From SAR116 cluster bacterium (GTDB taxonomy: Bacteria; Pseudomonadota; Alphaproteobacteria; Puniceispirillales; Puniceispirillaceae), in contig SHBD01000007.1 of assembly GCA_004212735.1 (NCBI GenBank), positions 1 to 64,000 on the forward strand: 64,000 bases of DNA, in the 5' to 3' direction. Under the pieces are notes generated by a model that saw nothing but the letters and a program-made list of their open reading frames with translations, was not told where the DNA came from and did not search any database. The position numbers and the translations under genes were made by a program. Numbering within the stretch: position 1 is the first letter of the stretch; every line of letters begins with the position of its first letter. Shown in pieces: positions 44,571-53,384 of this stretch.

Positions 44571-46055
44571 TCAGGAGTCCTTCTGCTTTGTGATCATTCT
44601 CACAATCTGTGAGCCGAACAAGCCGAGGAATGACAGCACGAGGAACAACAACGCCAGAGGTTGCGCTGCAATCAGCCACCAGGCTCCATCAAACATCTTC
44701 AGTGAATTCTGCAGATTGACTTCGACCATATGACCAAGGATCAGACCCACGGCAATCGGTGCAACCGAGAATCCATGGCGACGGGCAAAGAAGCCGACAA
44801 CTCCAAAAATCAGGGCAATCCAAACATCGAGCAATGACGCGCTCAGCGAATAGGCACCAATCACCGACAAAGCAAAGACAATGGGCCACAGAATCGAGGT
44901 TGGCACCATGGAGATGCGTGCAAACAACTTGGCCGCGTAGAGGCCCATCGCCAGAAAGATGATGTTGGCAACCAGCATCGCTCCAAAAATCTGGTAAACC
45001 GTATCAACCTGCTCGGTAAAAAGATATGGTCCCGGGCGCAGTCCATGTACCATCAACCCAACAAGAATGATCGCGGTTGTGCCGCTACCTGGGATGCCAA
45101 GGACCATTGTTGGTACCATCGCTCCACCCGTTGCCGCATTGTTGGCAGCCTCTGCACCAGCGATCCCCTCGACAGCGCCCTTACCAAATTCTTCTTTGTT
45201 CTTTGACCAGCGCCGGGCCTCGGAATAGCCAATCATCGAAGCAACAGTCGCACCCTCTGCCGGCAGAATGCCTATGAAGGTGCCAATGCCCGACGACCGC
45301 GCAATGGTTCGCCATATCCGTTTGTAATCCTCTTTTGAAGGGAGCTTGACTGCCTTGAGGCTGATCACCTCGGCCACGAGATGTGCCTTTTTCGACTGCA
45401 CAAGCAGTTCCGAAATGGCAAACAGGCCGATCATCACCGGGACAAAGGATAGGCCCTCATACAATTCGTAATTGCCGAACATGAAGCGCTCGATCGAGGT
45501 CACGCGCTCTGCCCCGATTGTTGCCAACCAGACACCAAAGATGCCGCCAATCAGATTGCGCACAGCACCCCCTGCTCCCACGCTGGCAAGCATCGACAAG
45601 CCAAAGATCGTGAGAGCAAAATATTCTGGCGGTCTGAATTCATAGGCAACCCGGGCCAGCATAGGCGCGGCAAAACACAGCACAATAATCGAGAAAATGC
45701 CGCCAATCGTGCTGGCAACAACGGCGATGCCGAGCGCCCTTCCAGCCTCACCACGTTGGGCGAGGGGAAAGCCGTCAAAAGTGGTCGCCGCAGCCGCCGA
45801 GGTGCCAGGCGTATTGATCAGGATTGCCGTGATCGACCCGGCAAAGGTTGCCGAGACATAGAGCGTCGCCAAAACCGCAATGGCATGTACAGGCGACATC
45901 GTCAGGGTAAATGGTAACAGCAGCGCTGCGCCAGTTGTGGCGCCAAGCCCGGGCAATACGCCAATCACGATGCCACCAATAGTGGTGACAAAGATCAGCA
46001 TCAGCAGATAAGGGTCCAGCATAACCGAACCAATGGCCGAAAGTGCCTCATACAT
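44571..46055 (-). CDS. tctA: Tripartite tricarboxylate transporter large permease TctA
   Basis: A 494-residue inner-membrane protein with about twelve hydrophobic segments. TctA motifs are IGVLPGLGATTGAALLLPFT, NTPGTSAAAATTFDGFPLAQRGEAGRALG, and IGILPAEGATVASMIGYSEARRWSK, followed by the GMVPTMVLGIPGSGTTAI-like segment (GAMVPTMVLGIPGSG). It forms a TCT uptake system with the tctB and tctC genes upstream. Its 3' end faces the PdxA-like gene, with 103 bases between. Confidence 0.95.
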   Translation of the reverse strand: MYEALSAIGSVMLDPYLLMLIFVTTIGGIVIGVLPGLGATTGAALLLPFTLTMSPVHAIAVLATLYVSATFAGSITAILINTPGTSAAAATTFDGFPLAQRGEAGRALGIAVVASTIGGIFSIIVLCFAAPMLARVAYEFRPPEYFALTIFGLSMLASVGAGGAVRNLIGGIFGVWLATIGAERVTSIERFMFGNYELYEGLSFVPVMIGLFAISELLVQSKKAHLVAEVISLKAVKLPSKEDYKRIWRTIARSSGIGTFIGILPAEGATVASMIGYSEARRWSKNKEEFGKGAVEGIAGAEAANNAATGGAMVPTMVLGIPGSGTTAIILVGLMVHGLRPGPYLFTEQVDTVYQIFGAMLVANIIFLAMGLYAAKLFARISMVPTSILWPIVFALSVIGAYSLSASLLDVWIALIFGVVGFFARRHGFSVAPIAVGLILGHMVEVNLQNSLKMFDGAWWLIAAQPLALLFLVLSFLGLFGSQIVRMITKQKDS

Positions 46056-46067
46056 TGCGTATTTCCC

Positions 46068-46523
46068 CTAACCGTAATACCAGTTTGTGATCAGCCCACG
46101 CGGGAATCTGATCTTCAGCACTTCGTCAAAAATCAAAAACAACGTCAGCGGCACGGTCAGCGCGACAAGTCCGGCAACATGCAGCCGGCGCTCCCCCCAT
46201 GACACGCTGAGCAAAAACACGACGGCGGCAATCGCAATGAAAAAATCCGCATAGGTGGTCAGAATATAGAACAGGGCGAACAGACCAATGCTGATCCAGG
46301 TGGTCGGGCCTTCCATCTTTACCGGTTCAGGCGGATTTTTCAGATTCTGCCAGATCATGATGCCAACCAACAACAGATTGATCACCATCAGGAAAATGGG
46401 AAAAGATCGCGGCTGCATACTGGCCCCGACAATCAATGGCGGCGACGTTCTGAGCTGTAGAGCGAGGTAGATGATCACCACCGAGAACAGGGCAATGATA
46501 CCTGGAATAACTAACGGTCGCAT
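46068..46523 (-). CDS. tctB: Tripartite tricarboxylate transporter small permease TctB
   Basis: A 151-residue membrane protein with four hydrophobic segments (starting IIALFSVVIIYLAL). The AGLVALTVPLTLFLIFDEVLKIRFPRG end is typical of TctB. It has a good ribosome site (AGGGG) and lies 12 bases before tctA. It shows little sequence conservation, as is usual for this subunit; identification rests on length, topology and position. Confidence 0.88.
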   Translation of the reverse strand: MRPLVIPGIIALFSVVIIYLALQLRTSPPLIVGASMQPRSFPIFLMVINLLLVGIMIWQNLKNPPEPVKMEGPTTWISIGLFALFYILTTYADFFIAIAAVVFLLSVSWGERRLHVAGLVALTVPLTLFLIFDEVLKIRFPRGLITNWYYG

Positions 46524-46596
46524 GGTGATTGGCCCCTGTCACAAAACCGGTGAGCAGCATAACAACACTGCCCACCAAAAAGTTTGGACAGAAGTC

Positions 46597-47571
46597 CTAT
46601 TCGATCAAACCCATTTCCTTGAGGGCTGGACCAAATTCGTTGACCATCATCTTGATCTGCTCACCCCAAGCTCCAGATTCCATCGGCGAGGTGTTATCAA
46701 GGCCAGAATTCATCAGATAGGCCTGATAGAGTGAGTGACCCATAGCCTTCATCATCGCTGCTTCCATCTCGGCGCGGCGCTCTTCAGAGACACCAGCATG
46801 AGTGACAAAACCGCGGGTTGTTGACAGAACCAGATCGATGCCCATTTCCTTGGCGGTCTTTGCCGCTGGGATCGGGTCCATGCGGTTCTCACCAAGAATA
46901 ACCAGTGGACAAAGATCGCCTGCCTCGATTGGGGCTGATGCCTCAGACAGGTTCAGTGTGCCAACATCGACAGCACCAGCGACAACCTGTGTTGCCAGCT
47001 CACCGCCACCACCAAATGGAATGTAAGTCGGCATCGGCTGACCCGTGCGCTTGGCCCACAGATAGACAGTCAAATGGTCGATTGTACCTGATGATGTGCC
47101 ACCAAATTTCATGGCATCGCCATTCTTCATGCCAGCAACAAACTCCTCAGGGGTCTTGTAGGGGCTGGTCTTGCAGTTGACCATCAGGATCTGCGGGTCA
47201 TTGGTACCACGGGCGATTGGTGCCATCTCCTCGACTTTCAGGTCGGTCATGCCTTTGGCCATAGCAATGGCGTGACCAACGGTGAAGGTCAGGATTGTAT
47301 TGCCATCAGCTGGGCGGCTGTGAAAATACTGCATCGCCGCAGCACCGCCGCCACCACGCTTGTTGACAACAACCATGTCTTGCTTGAGATGCCGACGTGT
47401 CCGGATCATCATCATTCTTGAGTTGACGTCGGTACCACCACCGGCACCAGCGTGGGTGACAACCTCAATAGTACCCTCCGCTGCAATTGCGGGCGCTGTT
47501 GTCATGGCCATAACACCGGCCATTGATGCGATACCGACACCGGCCGCAAGAATCTGCTTTGTATTGAACAT
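46597..47571 (-). CDS. tctC: Tripartite tricarboxylate transporter solute-binding protein TctC
   Basis: A 324-residue periplasmic binding protein. It has a signal peptide with a hydrophobic core (AAGVGIASMAGVMAMTTAPAIAAEG, cleaved near residue 31). The mature part shows Bug/TctC features: EVVTHAGAGGGTDVNSRMM, NKRGGGGAAAMQYF and GGTSSGTIDHL. ATG 47571 has GGGAGG. First gene of the tctC-tctB-tctA operon, with a TGGTATACCA palindrome 160 bases upstream. The ligand is unknown; neighbouring enzymes suggest a sugar acid. Confidence 0.93.
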   Translation of the reverse strand: MFNTKQILAAGVGIASMAGVMAMTTAPAIAAEGTIEVVTHAGAGGGTDVNSRMMMIRTRRHLKQDMVVVNKRGGGGAAAMQYFHSRPADGNTILTFTVGHAIAMAKGMTDLKVEEMAPIARGTNDPQILMVNCKTSPYKTPEEFVAGMKNGDAMKFGGTSSGTIDHLTVYLWAKRTGQPMPTYIPFGGGGELATQVVAGAVDVGTLNLSEASAPIEAGDLCPLVILGENRMDPIPAAKTAKEMGIDLVLSTTRGFVTHAGVSEERRAEMEAAMMKAMGHSLYQAYLMNSGLDNTSPMESGAWGEQIKMMVNEFGPALKEMGLIE

Positions 47572-47730
47572 TTGGTTCCTCCCAGAACTTTAAAATCAGA
47601 ATATTTTACTCACTCGGTTTGACCAGTGTTATCCGGCCGCTTATTTGTTGCTGCCCCGGTCAATGCCGACACGGCATTCACCCGAACCTTCGCTGCAAAA
47701 CGGCATCATACATGCCCCGTTACCGTATTA

Positions 47731-47740
47731 TGGTATACCA
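47731..47740. promoter_or_regulatory. Putative GntR-family operator TGGTATACCA
   Basis: A perfect palindrome (TTATGGTATACCAAAA) 160 bases upstream of the tctC start on the minus strand, in the 290-base gap between the TIM-barrel gene end and tctC. It is identical in core to the site at 40170. Confidence 0.6.
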
Positions 47741-47861
47741 AAATTTCTGGCGAAACAACGCTCAATTACGCAAAAGGAACATTGCCTGAAATGTATCGTA
47801 ACTGTCGTTTAACTTGTTGATTTATTTTATATGTCTTTAAAGTTAATCACCATCAAGCGGA

Positions 47862-48704
47862 TCACTCGACAACAAGACCTGCCTCACTGGCGCGTGCCAC
47901 CATATAATCCCGCCCCGTCAGCATATCCTCGATGCTGGCAAAGCCATTCATATAATGTCCCTTGTAACCCAAACCTTCTATCTTGGTGAACATCGCGCCA
48001 AAATCGATTGTGCCCTCACCGGGTCTCTGATGGATCTCGTAGGAGCCGTTATTGTCGGCAAGCCGCACCTCATGGCACAGTGAAAAATCCATTGCGTCGA
48101 TAAAACCATCAATGCCAACACCAGGCAGAAAATGCGCGTGGTTGGCCGTAAAGGACCAGCGCAACGCCGGGCTCTCGATCTGGCGGAAGAAATGCATGCA
48201 TTCTGCTGGTGTCACCGGCATGTAATTGACTTCAGCCAGCACCGGCTCCCAGTTCAGATTTTCGAGGAGCAGAAGCACATTCTGGCTTTCAGCGTAATCC
48301 GCAATGCGCCGCAACCGGTCGATTGACGCCTGCATGCGCAAGTCACGGCAGGCAGTAAAATGATAGCCTCCATGGACGATGATCCACCCGGCACCAACCT
48401 TGCCAGCAAGATCAATATAGGCACGCATATATTGATCAACAGCGTCTCGGCAGAATGGTGAAATTTCGGCAACATTCACACCGGACAGGGTATGCAATCC
48501 CAGTTTGACACCGTGGGTATCGGTCAGGCTACGAACGTGCCGACAACGTTCATCATCGAAGGACTCAAGCTGGTTTGGCGCTATGTCGGTCTGCGCATCA
48601 ATGAAATGAACATCATTGGCCGCAGCCCAGACAATTCCTTCCTCGACCGGAACACGCCTTCCAAGATCAATACCTATTCGTTGCTTCAGATTGAGCTGTG
48701 TCAT
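47862..48704 (-). CDS. Sugar-phosphate isomerase/epimerase-like TIM-barrel protein (copy 2)
   Basis: A 280-residue paralogue of the protein at 32806-33612. They share RIGIDLGRR, IDAQTDIAPNQLESFDDERC, LGLHTLSGVNVAEISPF, IIVHGGYHF, LLLENLNWEP, LADNNGSYEIHQRPGEGTIDF and GHYMNGFASIEDMLTG. The motifs carry the probable metal ligands. Start ATG 48704 is chosen because GGGAG lies five bases before it; another ATG lies directly in front. It is last in the CoA-transferase/hydratase operon. The reaction is unknown. Confidence 0.85.
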   Translation of the reverse strand: MTQLNLKQRIGIDLGRRVPVEEGIVWAAANDVHFIDAQTDIAPNQLESFDDERCRHVRSLTDTHGVKLGLHTLSGVNVAEISPFCRDAVDQYMRAYIDLAGKVGAGWIIVHGGYHFTACRDLRMQASIDRLRRIADYAESQNVLLLLENLNWEPVLAEVNYMPVTPAECMHFFRQIESPALRWSFTANHAHFLPGVGIDGFIDAMDFSLCHEVRLADNNGSYEIHQRPGEGTIDFGAMFTKIEGLGYKGHYMNGFASIEDMLTGRDYMVARASEAGLVVE

Positions 48705-48747
48705 CATTTCTCCCTTTGTCCAAAACCCACTTTAACATCAAAGGCGT

Positions 48748-49560
48748 CTAGCGACCCTTAAAGGCGGGCTTTCGCTTTTCCATGAAGGCGCGGCGGCCCT
48801 CAACATAGTCTTCACTCTCAAAACAGCCTGTCACCATAGCCTCGATACGGGCCAGATCACGATCGCTGTCAGGTTTATGCAGTTCATGAGTTATGGCCTT
48901 GATCGATGCCATGGTAAGCGGGGCGTTCTCGGCAATGCGCGTGGCATAATCGGCAACATAGGCGGACAGCATGTGCACCGGCATGACCCGATTCACCAAG
49001 CCCATTTCGTGCGCTTCATCGGCAGTGAACTGACGTGCCGTAAAAAATATCTCTTTGACCATCGACGGGCCGACCAGATCAGCAAGCCGTTTAACCCCCT
49101 CAAATCCATAACCAACACCTAGCTTGGCAGCTGGCACGGCAAATCGGCTTCGGTCCTCGCAGATGCGCAGATCACAGGCAACCGCTAATCCCATGCCCCC
49201 GCCAATACAATAGCCTTGGATCATTGCAATGGTCGGCTTGGGAAAGCCAAAAACAGCATCGTAGAATGTCTTTGTGGCGGCGCTGTATGTGGCAACGTCG
49301 TCGCTGCTTGACCGTTCCTTTTCAAATTTGGAGATATCGGCACCAGAGGCAAAGGCCTTGCCGCCTGCCCCCTGAATGACCAGTAACCGCGCCGACGGAT
49401 CGGCTGCCATTGCCGCCACCTGGGAAGCGCCAGCCTCATACATTGCCAGCGAAATGGCATTATGTCGCTCTGGATTGTTGATCACCAGATAGCCGATATT
49501 AGCCACCACACCAGCTAGAACTTTGCCGTCGGCGAAGGCGTCAAGGTCGGAAAATTTCAT
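48748..49560 (-). CDS. Enoyl-CoA hydratase/isomerase family protein (copy 2)
   Basis: A 270-residue crotonase-fold protein: GAGGKAFASGADISKFEK and IQGYCIGGGMGLAVACDLRI form the oxyanion hole, LGVGYGFEGVKRLADLVG occupies the second catalytic segment, and the C-terminal FMEKRKPAFKGR is typical. The usual catalytic glutamates are not obvious (GGGMG; YGFEG has one). It overlaps the CoA-transferase start by four bases and is followed by the TIM-barrel gene, so these three are one operon. The substrate is probably a CoA thioester made by the transferase. Confidence 0.88.
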   Translation of the reverse strand: MKFSDLDAFADGKVLAGVVANIGYLVINNPERHNAISLAMYEAGASQVAAMAADPSARLLVIQGAGGKAFASGADISKFEKERSSSDDVATYSAATKTFYDAVFGFPKPTIAMIQGYCIGGGMGLAVACDLRICEDRSRFAVPAAKLGVGYGFEGVKRLADLVGPSMVKEIFFTARQFTADEAHEMGLVNRVMPVHMLSAYVADYATRIAENAPLTMASIKAITHELHKPDSDRDLARIEAMVTGCFESEDYVEGRRAFMEKRKPAFKGR

Positions 49561-50741
49561 ATGGCGCCCGCCTCTTCAAAGGCTGCTATTTCAGCCTCGC
49601 TATACTCACATTCAGCCAGAATTTCGCGCGTATGCTGGCCCAGCTTTGGCGGCGGGCGGCGGATGGTGGGTTCGGACTCGCTCATGATAATGGGTTGTCC
49701 GACGATCTGAGTTGCGCCGCGTTCCTGGCTGTCCATATCCCGGGCTATGCCCAGATGCACGACCTGAGGGCTGGAAAAAACCTTGTCGATGCTGTTGATC
49801 TCCCCGCATGGCACGCCGACCTTGTTGAGGCGGGATATCCAGTTATCAGACGTGTCAGCGCGGGTGTTCTCACTGATCAGTGCATTCAGCGTGTCGCGGT
49901 GCTCACTGCGGGACTCGGCTTCGGCATAGATATCCGCGTTCAATCGTGTATCGCCGATCTCGTCCTTCAAACGCTGCCAGATATGTTGCCCCGCGGCAGC
50001 GATATTGATATGGCCGTCAGCTGTCTCAAAAACCCCAGTTGGAATTGATTTGGGATGGTTGTTGCCAGCCTGATGCGGCACCTCACCATCCATCAGCCAG
50101 CGTGTGGCCTGAAAATCGAGCATGGCGATCTGCGCCTGCAAAAGAGAGGTTTGCACCCATTGACCTATGCCCGTTTTTTCCCGGCCAAGCAAGGCCAGCA
50201 GCACACCCTGCGCCGCAAAGCCACCAGCCGTCAGATCTGCAATTGGAATGCCGACGCGCATCGGCCCCTCACCCGGCGCACCGGTGATCGACATCAGTCC
50301 GCCCATACCCTGGGCGATCTGATCAAATCCGGGACGTGTGGCAAGTGGTCCATCCTGGCCAAAACCAGAGATCGACGCATAAACGATGCGAGGATTGATC
50401 GCCTTGATCGTCTCATAATCAAGGCCGAGGCGAAATTTTACGTCCGGCCTGTAATTCTCGACTATGACATCGGCGTTGGTCGCCAAACGCTTGAAAATGG
50501 CCACACCGGATTCATGCTTCAGATTGAGAATGATCGAACGCTTGTTGCGATGCAAGTTCTGGAAATCCGAGCCATCACGTGATCCACCCATATCCGCACC
50601 CGCCGCATTTGGTGCCTCAATCTTGATTACATTCGCGCCCCAATCAGCGAGCTGCCGCACACAGGTCGGCCCGGAGCGAACACGTGTCAGATCAAGAACA
50701 GTGATGTGTGACAGGATATCGCAAGCAGGTTCAAACGCCAT
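49557..50741 (-). CDS. Class III (CaiB/BaiF) CoA-transferase
   Basis: A 394-residue CoA-transferase of family III. The family start is visible (ITVLDLTRVRSGPTCVRQLADWGANVIKIEAP). So is the nucleophilic aspartate in GIPIADLTAGGFAAQGVLLAL (about residue 169) and the FQNLHRNKRSIILNLK segment. It transfers CoA between carboxylic acids such as succinate and a dicarboxylic or hydroxy acid. Which acid is unknown. First gene of the operon with the crotonase homologue and the TIM-barrel protein; a TGGTATACCA-like site is 64 bases upstream. Confidence 0.92.
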   Translation of the reverse strand: MAFEPACDILSHITVLDLTRVRSGPTCVRQLADWGANVIKIEAPNAAGADMGGSRDGSDFQNLHRNKRSIILNLKHESGVAIFKRLATNADVIVENYRPDVKFRLGLDYETIKAINPRIVYASISGFGQDGPLATRPGFDQIAQGMGGLMSITGAPGEGPMRVGIPIADLTAGGFAAQGVLLALLGREKTGIGQWVQTSLLQAQIAMLDFQATRWLMDGEVPHQAGNNHPKSIPTGVFETADGHINIAAAGQHIWQRLKDEIGDTRLNADIYAEAESRSEHRDTLNALISENTRADTSDNWISRLNKVGVPCGEINSIDKVFSSPQVVHLGIARDMDSQERGATQIVGQPIIMSESEPTIRRPPPKLGQHTREILAECEYSEAEIAAFEEAGAI

Positions 50742-50804
50742 TTTTTCCTCGGTAACTTTTCAGATTCTGTCCCTGAAACCCAGCGACACCCCTGACTCTA
50801 AAAA

Positions 50805-50814
50805 TTGTATACCA
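50805..50814. promoter_or_regulatory. Putative GntR-family operator (one mismatch), shared divergent promoter
   Basis: TTGTATACCA differs at one position from the perfect palindrome, with AT-rich flanks (AAAATTGTATACCAAATT). It lies between the divergent CoA-transferase operon and matB-like gene, 64 bases from the first and 125 from the second. Confidence 0.5.
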
Positions 50815-50938
50815 AATTAAGAAGCTATTACCCGGGTATGTCAATCGCCTTTGCCCGCGGCCTTTTGGACGCATTGAAATTGATCTGCGTTGTGAAACAG
50901 GGTACATCTTCTGCCGTTACATGCTTGGGATGGGTTCG

Positions 50939-52444
50939 ATGACAAATATTCTTTATGATGGGGTTTTCGCGCCCCATGCCGCTAGCGATAAGGTCTTTTT
51001 GTTCACACCCAACGGCGACGTCAGTTTCGCCGTTTTCACCCAGATGACAAACCGTTTGGCCAACTGCCTTGTCGAAAATGGCATGCAGTCCGGTGACAGG
51101 GTGGCGGTACAGGCGGAAAAATCGGTTACACAGCTGGCGCTTTATGCCGCAACTATCAAGGCGGGGGGTGTTTATCTGCCGCTCAACACTGGGTATACAC
51201 CACATGAGCTGGATTATTTTGTTGGTGATGCAAAGCCGGCGATTGTCGTCGCCGCCGACAGTGTCAGCGCGGCCATTGCGCCGCTGACGGAAAGCATTGG
51301 GGCATCATTGTTGACGTTGAATGCCGATGAGACCGGAAGCCTCACCCAGCAGGCAGACACAGCCTCGCCAGATTTTGTAACCGTGGCGCGTGGCAGTGAA
51401 GATCTGGGAGCCATTCTCTATACTTCAGGGACAACCGGGCGATCCAAGGGGGCAAAGCTGTGCCACCGCAATCTGCTGTCAAACGCTGAGGTGTTGGCCG
51501 AGAGCTGGCAATTCAGCGGCGATGATGTGTTGCTGCACATGTTGCCAATCTATCACACCCACGGGCTGTTCGTTGCCAGCAACCTACTCTGTATGGTGGG
51601 CGGCAGCATGATCTTCCTGCCAAAATTCTCCGCTGCTGATGCGCTGGCCTGGATGCCGCAAGCCACCAGCATGATGGGGGTTCCGACCTTTTATACGCGG
51701 CTTCTCGATGCCCCCGAATTTACCCGCGAGGCTGCGATCCATATGCGGCTGTTCATTTCCGGTTCTGCGCCCCTGTTGGCCGAGACACATGTCCAGTTTG
51801 AGGAACGCACCGGCAAGATGATCCTCGAACGCTACGGTATGACCGAGACCAATATGAGCATTTCAAACCCTTATGAGGGCGCACGCATCGCCGGCACCGT
51901 GGGCAAACCTCTGCCCGGGGTGGAGATTCGCATTGCTGATGCCGAAACAGGCGCGCCCGTTGCACCTGGTGAAATTGGAATCATCGAACAACGCGGCGAC
52001 AACGTGTTTTTAGGGTATTGGGAAATGCCTGAAAAGACATCTGAATCTTTCCGTAATGACGGGTTTTTCATCACTGGCGACATGGCGCAACAGAATGCGG
52101 ATGGCTACATCACCATCGTTGGCCGGGACAAGGATTTGATCATTTCTGGCGGTCTGAACGTCTATCCAAAAGAGATCGAGGGGCTGATTGATGAATATCA
52201 TGGTGTTCTGGAATCAGCGGTAATCGGCGTCCCCCACCGAGACTTTGGTGAGGCCGTGGTTGCTGTTATCGTATCGTCCGATGGCCCTCTTGATACCGAT
52301 GCCATCCGTGCCTCACTTGCCGGCCGGATTGCCAAATTCAAACAACCAAAGGCGGTCATTCTGGCAGACGCCCTGCCAAGAAACACCATGGGCAAGGTGC
52401 AAAAGGCTGAATTGCGGAAAACCCATGCAGATCTGTTTGCATGA
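50939..52444 (+). CDS. Malonyl-CoA synthetase-like acyl-CoA synthetase (MatB type)
   Basis: About 501 residues of the ANL superfamily. The ATP loop is ILYTSGTTGRSKGAKLCHRN, the adenylation motif is LERYGMTETNMS, the hinge is GRDKDLIISGGLNVYPKEIEG and the C-terminal catalytic lysine is in NTMGKVQKAEL. The overall pattern resembles MatB, which makes malonyl-CoA from malonate. Other short dicarboxylic acids are possible. ATG 50939 is taken as start; in-frame ATGs lie three and six codons earlier. It is divergent from the CoA-transferase operon and shares the operator region. Confidence 0.85.
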   Translation: MTNILYDGVFAPHAASDKVFLFTPNGDVSFAVFTQMTNRLANCLVENGMQSGDRVAVQAEKSVTQLALYAATIKAGGVYLPLNTGYTPHELDYFVGDAKPAIVVAADSVSAAIAPLTESIGASLLTLNADETGSLTQQADTASPDFVTVARGSEDLGAILYTSGTTGRSKGAKLCHRNLLSNAEVLAESWQFSGDDVLLHMLPIYHTHGLFVASNLLCMVGGSMIFLPKFSAADALAWMPQATSMMGVPTFYTRLLDAPEFTREAAIHMRLFISGSAPLLAETHVQFEERTGKMILERYGMTETNMSISNPYEGARIAGTVGKPLPGVEIRIADAETGAPVAPGEIGIIEQRGDNVFLGYWEMPEKTSESFRNDGFFITGDMAQQNADGYITIVGRDKDLIISGGLNVYPKEIEGLIDEYHGVLESAVIGVPHRDFGEAVVAVIVSSDGPLDTDAIRASLAGRIAKFKQPKAVILADALPRNTMGKVQKAELRKTHADLFA

Positions 52445-52448
52445 CAGC

Positions 52449-53351
52449 TTATCCAGCACCGCGTCGGCTTTTCTCGCGCCATAGGATGAACACTGACGAG
52501 AGCACAATGACGATGCTGCCAACAACAATTTCAAAAGTCAGCATTTCACCAAAGACCATGATTCCGGCGATGATGCCAAACGGAACCGAGAGATAGCGAA
52601 ACGGCGCGAGCAGGCTGGCCGGGGCAAGCCGGTGGCTGAGTGCAATAAAAAACTGCTGAAAGCTGGACAGAGCACCAATCAGCACGAGGATGACAAGACT
52701 GGTCTGATCCACTGGCATCCTTTCACCTTGCCAGACAAAGAGCAGCGCAAACAGCATTGCGCCAGCGCCATTGTACCAGATGGCGGTGCTGGCCGGGTTG
52801 TCACTACGGCCTAGCTTGCGCAGCATCACCAGCATCAGAGCCCCAAAAAAGGGAGCCCCAAATCCCAGCATCACACCCACTGGTGACCAGCCGTCAGCAC
52901 CCGGGCTGATGACCATAATCGCGCCCCCAAAACCGACAATCACGGCCGTCCACCGGCGCCACCCAACATGTTCACCAAGCAGAAATGGCGCAAGAAAAGT
53001 GATAAACAAAGTCAATGTCTGAAACAGCGTTGTGACCTTGGCCAGCGGCATCAGATCAAGCGCCGCATAGAAACAGGTCAGGCTGCTCAGCCCCGCGATA
53101 ATCCGTGCGGCCAGAATGCGATATTGCGAAACAGCGAATGCGGAACGCCCATGCTGAAGAACCGCAACAAGGATTAAAAGTTGCAAACACAGTGCATAGC
53201 GGAACATCAGAATAGTGATGATTGAGAAATCTGGAGCGATAAATTTCACCAGCACTGAAATACCCACAGTCAGCAGGATTTCAGCGATTCCAATGGAGAC
53301 TCCAAGGGGAATGTTGAGATGGCGATCAGACTGTTTTGCAGCATCCACCAT
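52449..53351 (-). CDS. EamA/DMT-family transporter
   Basis: A 300-residue inner-membrane protein with ten hydrophobic segments, two EamA repeats of the drug/metabolite transporter superfamily (FRYALCLQLLILVA; FYAALDLMPLAKVTTLFQTLTLFITFLAPFLLGEHVGWRRWTAVIVGFGGAIMVI in the first). Substrate unknown. It sits 33 bases after the enolase-superfamily gene and is probably co-transcribed with it, so transport of the sugar acid or its product is possible. ATG 53351 is used; a GTG directly precedes it. No strong ribosome site. Confidence 0.88.
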   Translation of the reverse strand: MVDAAKQSDRHLNIPLGVSIGIAEILLTVGISVLVKFIAPDFSIITILMFRYALCLQLLILVAVLQHGRSAFAVSQYRILAARIIAGLSSLTCFYAALDLMPLAKVTTLFQTLTLFITFLAPFLLGEHVGWRRWTAVIVGFGGAIMVISPGADGWSPVGVMLGFGAPFFGALMLVMLRKLGRSDNPASTAIWYNGAGAMLFALLFVWQGERMPVDQTSLVILVLIGALSSFQQFFIALSHRLAPASLLAPFRYLSVPFGIIAGIMVFGEMLTFEIVVGSIVIVLSSVFILWREKSRRGAG

Positions 53352-53384
53352 CACAGGTAACCAGAGCGAGGAATGAGCGTCACA

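Noticed and set aside
51190-51200. GGGTATACAC resembling the palindrome
   Set aside because: It lies inside the matB-like coding region, is only partly symmetric, and has no promoter context.
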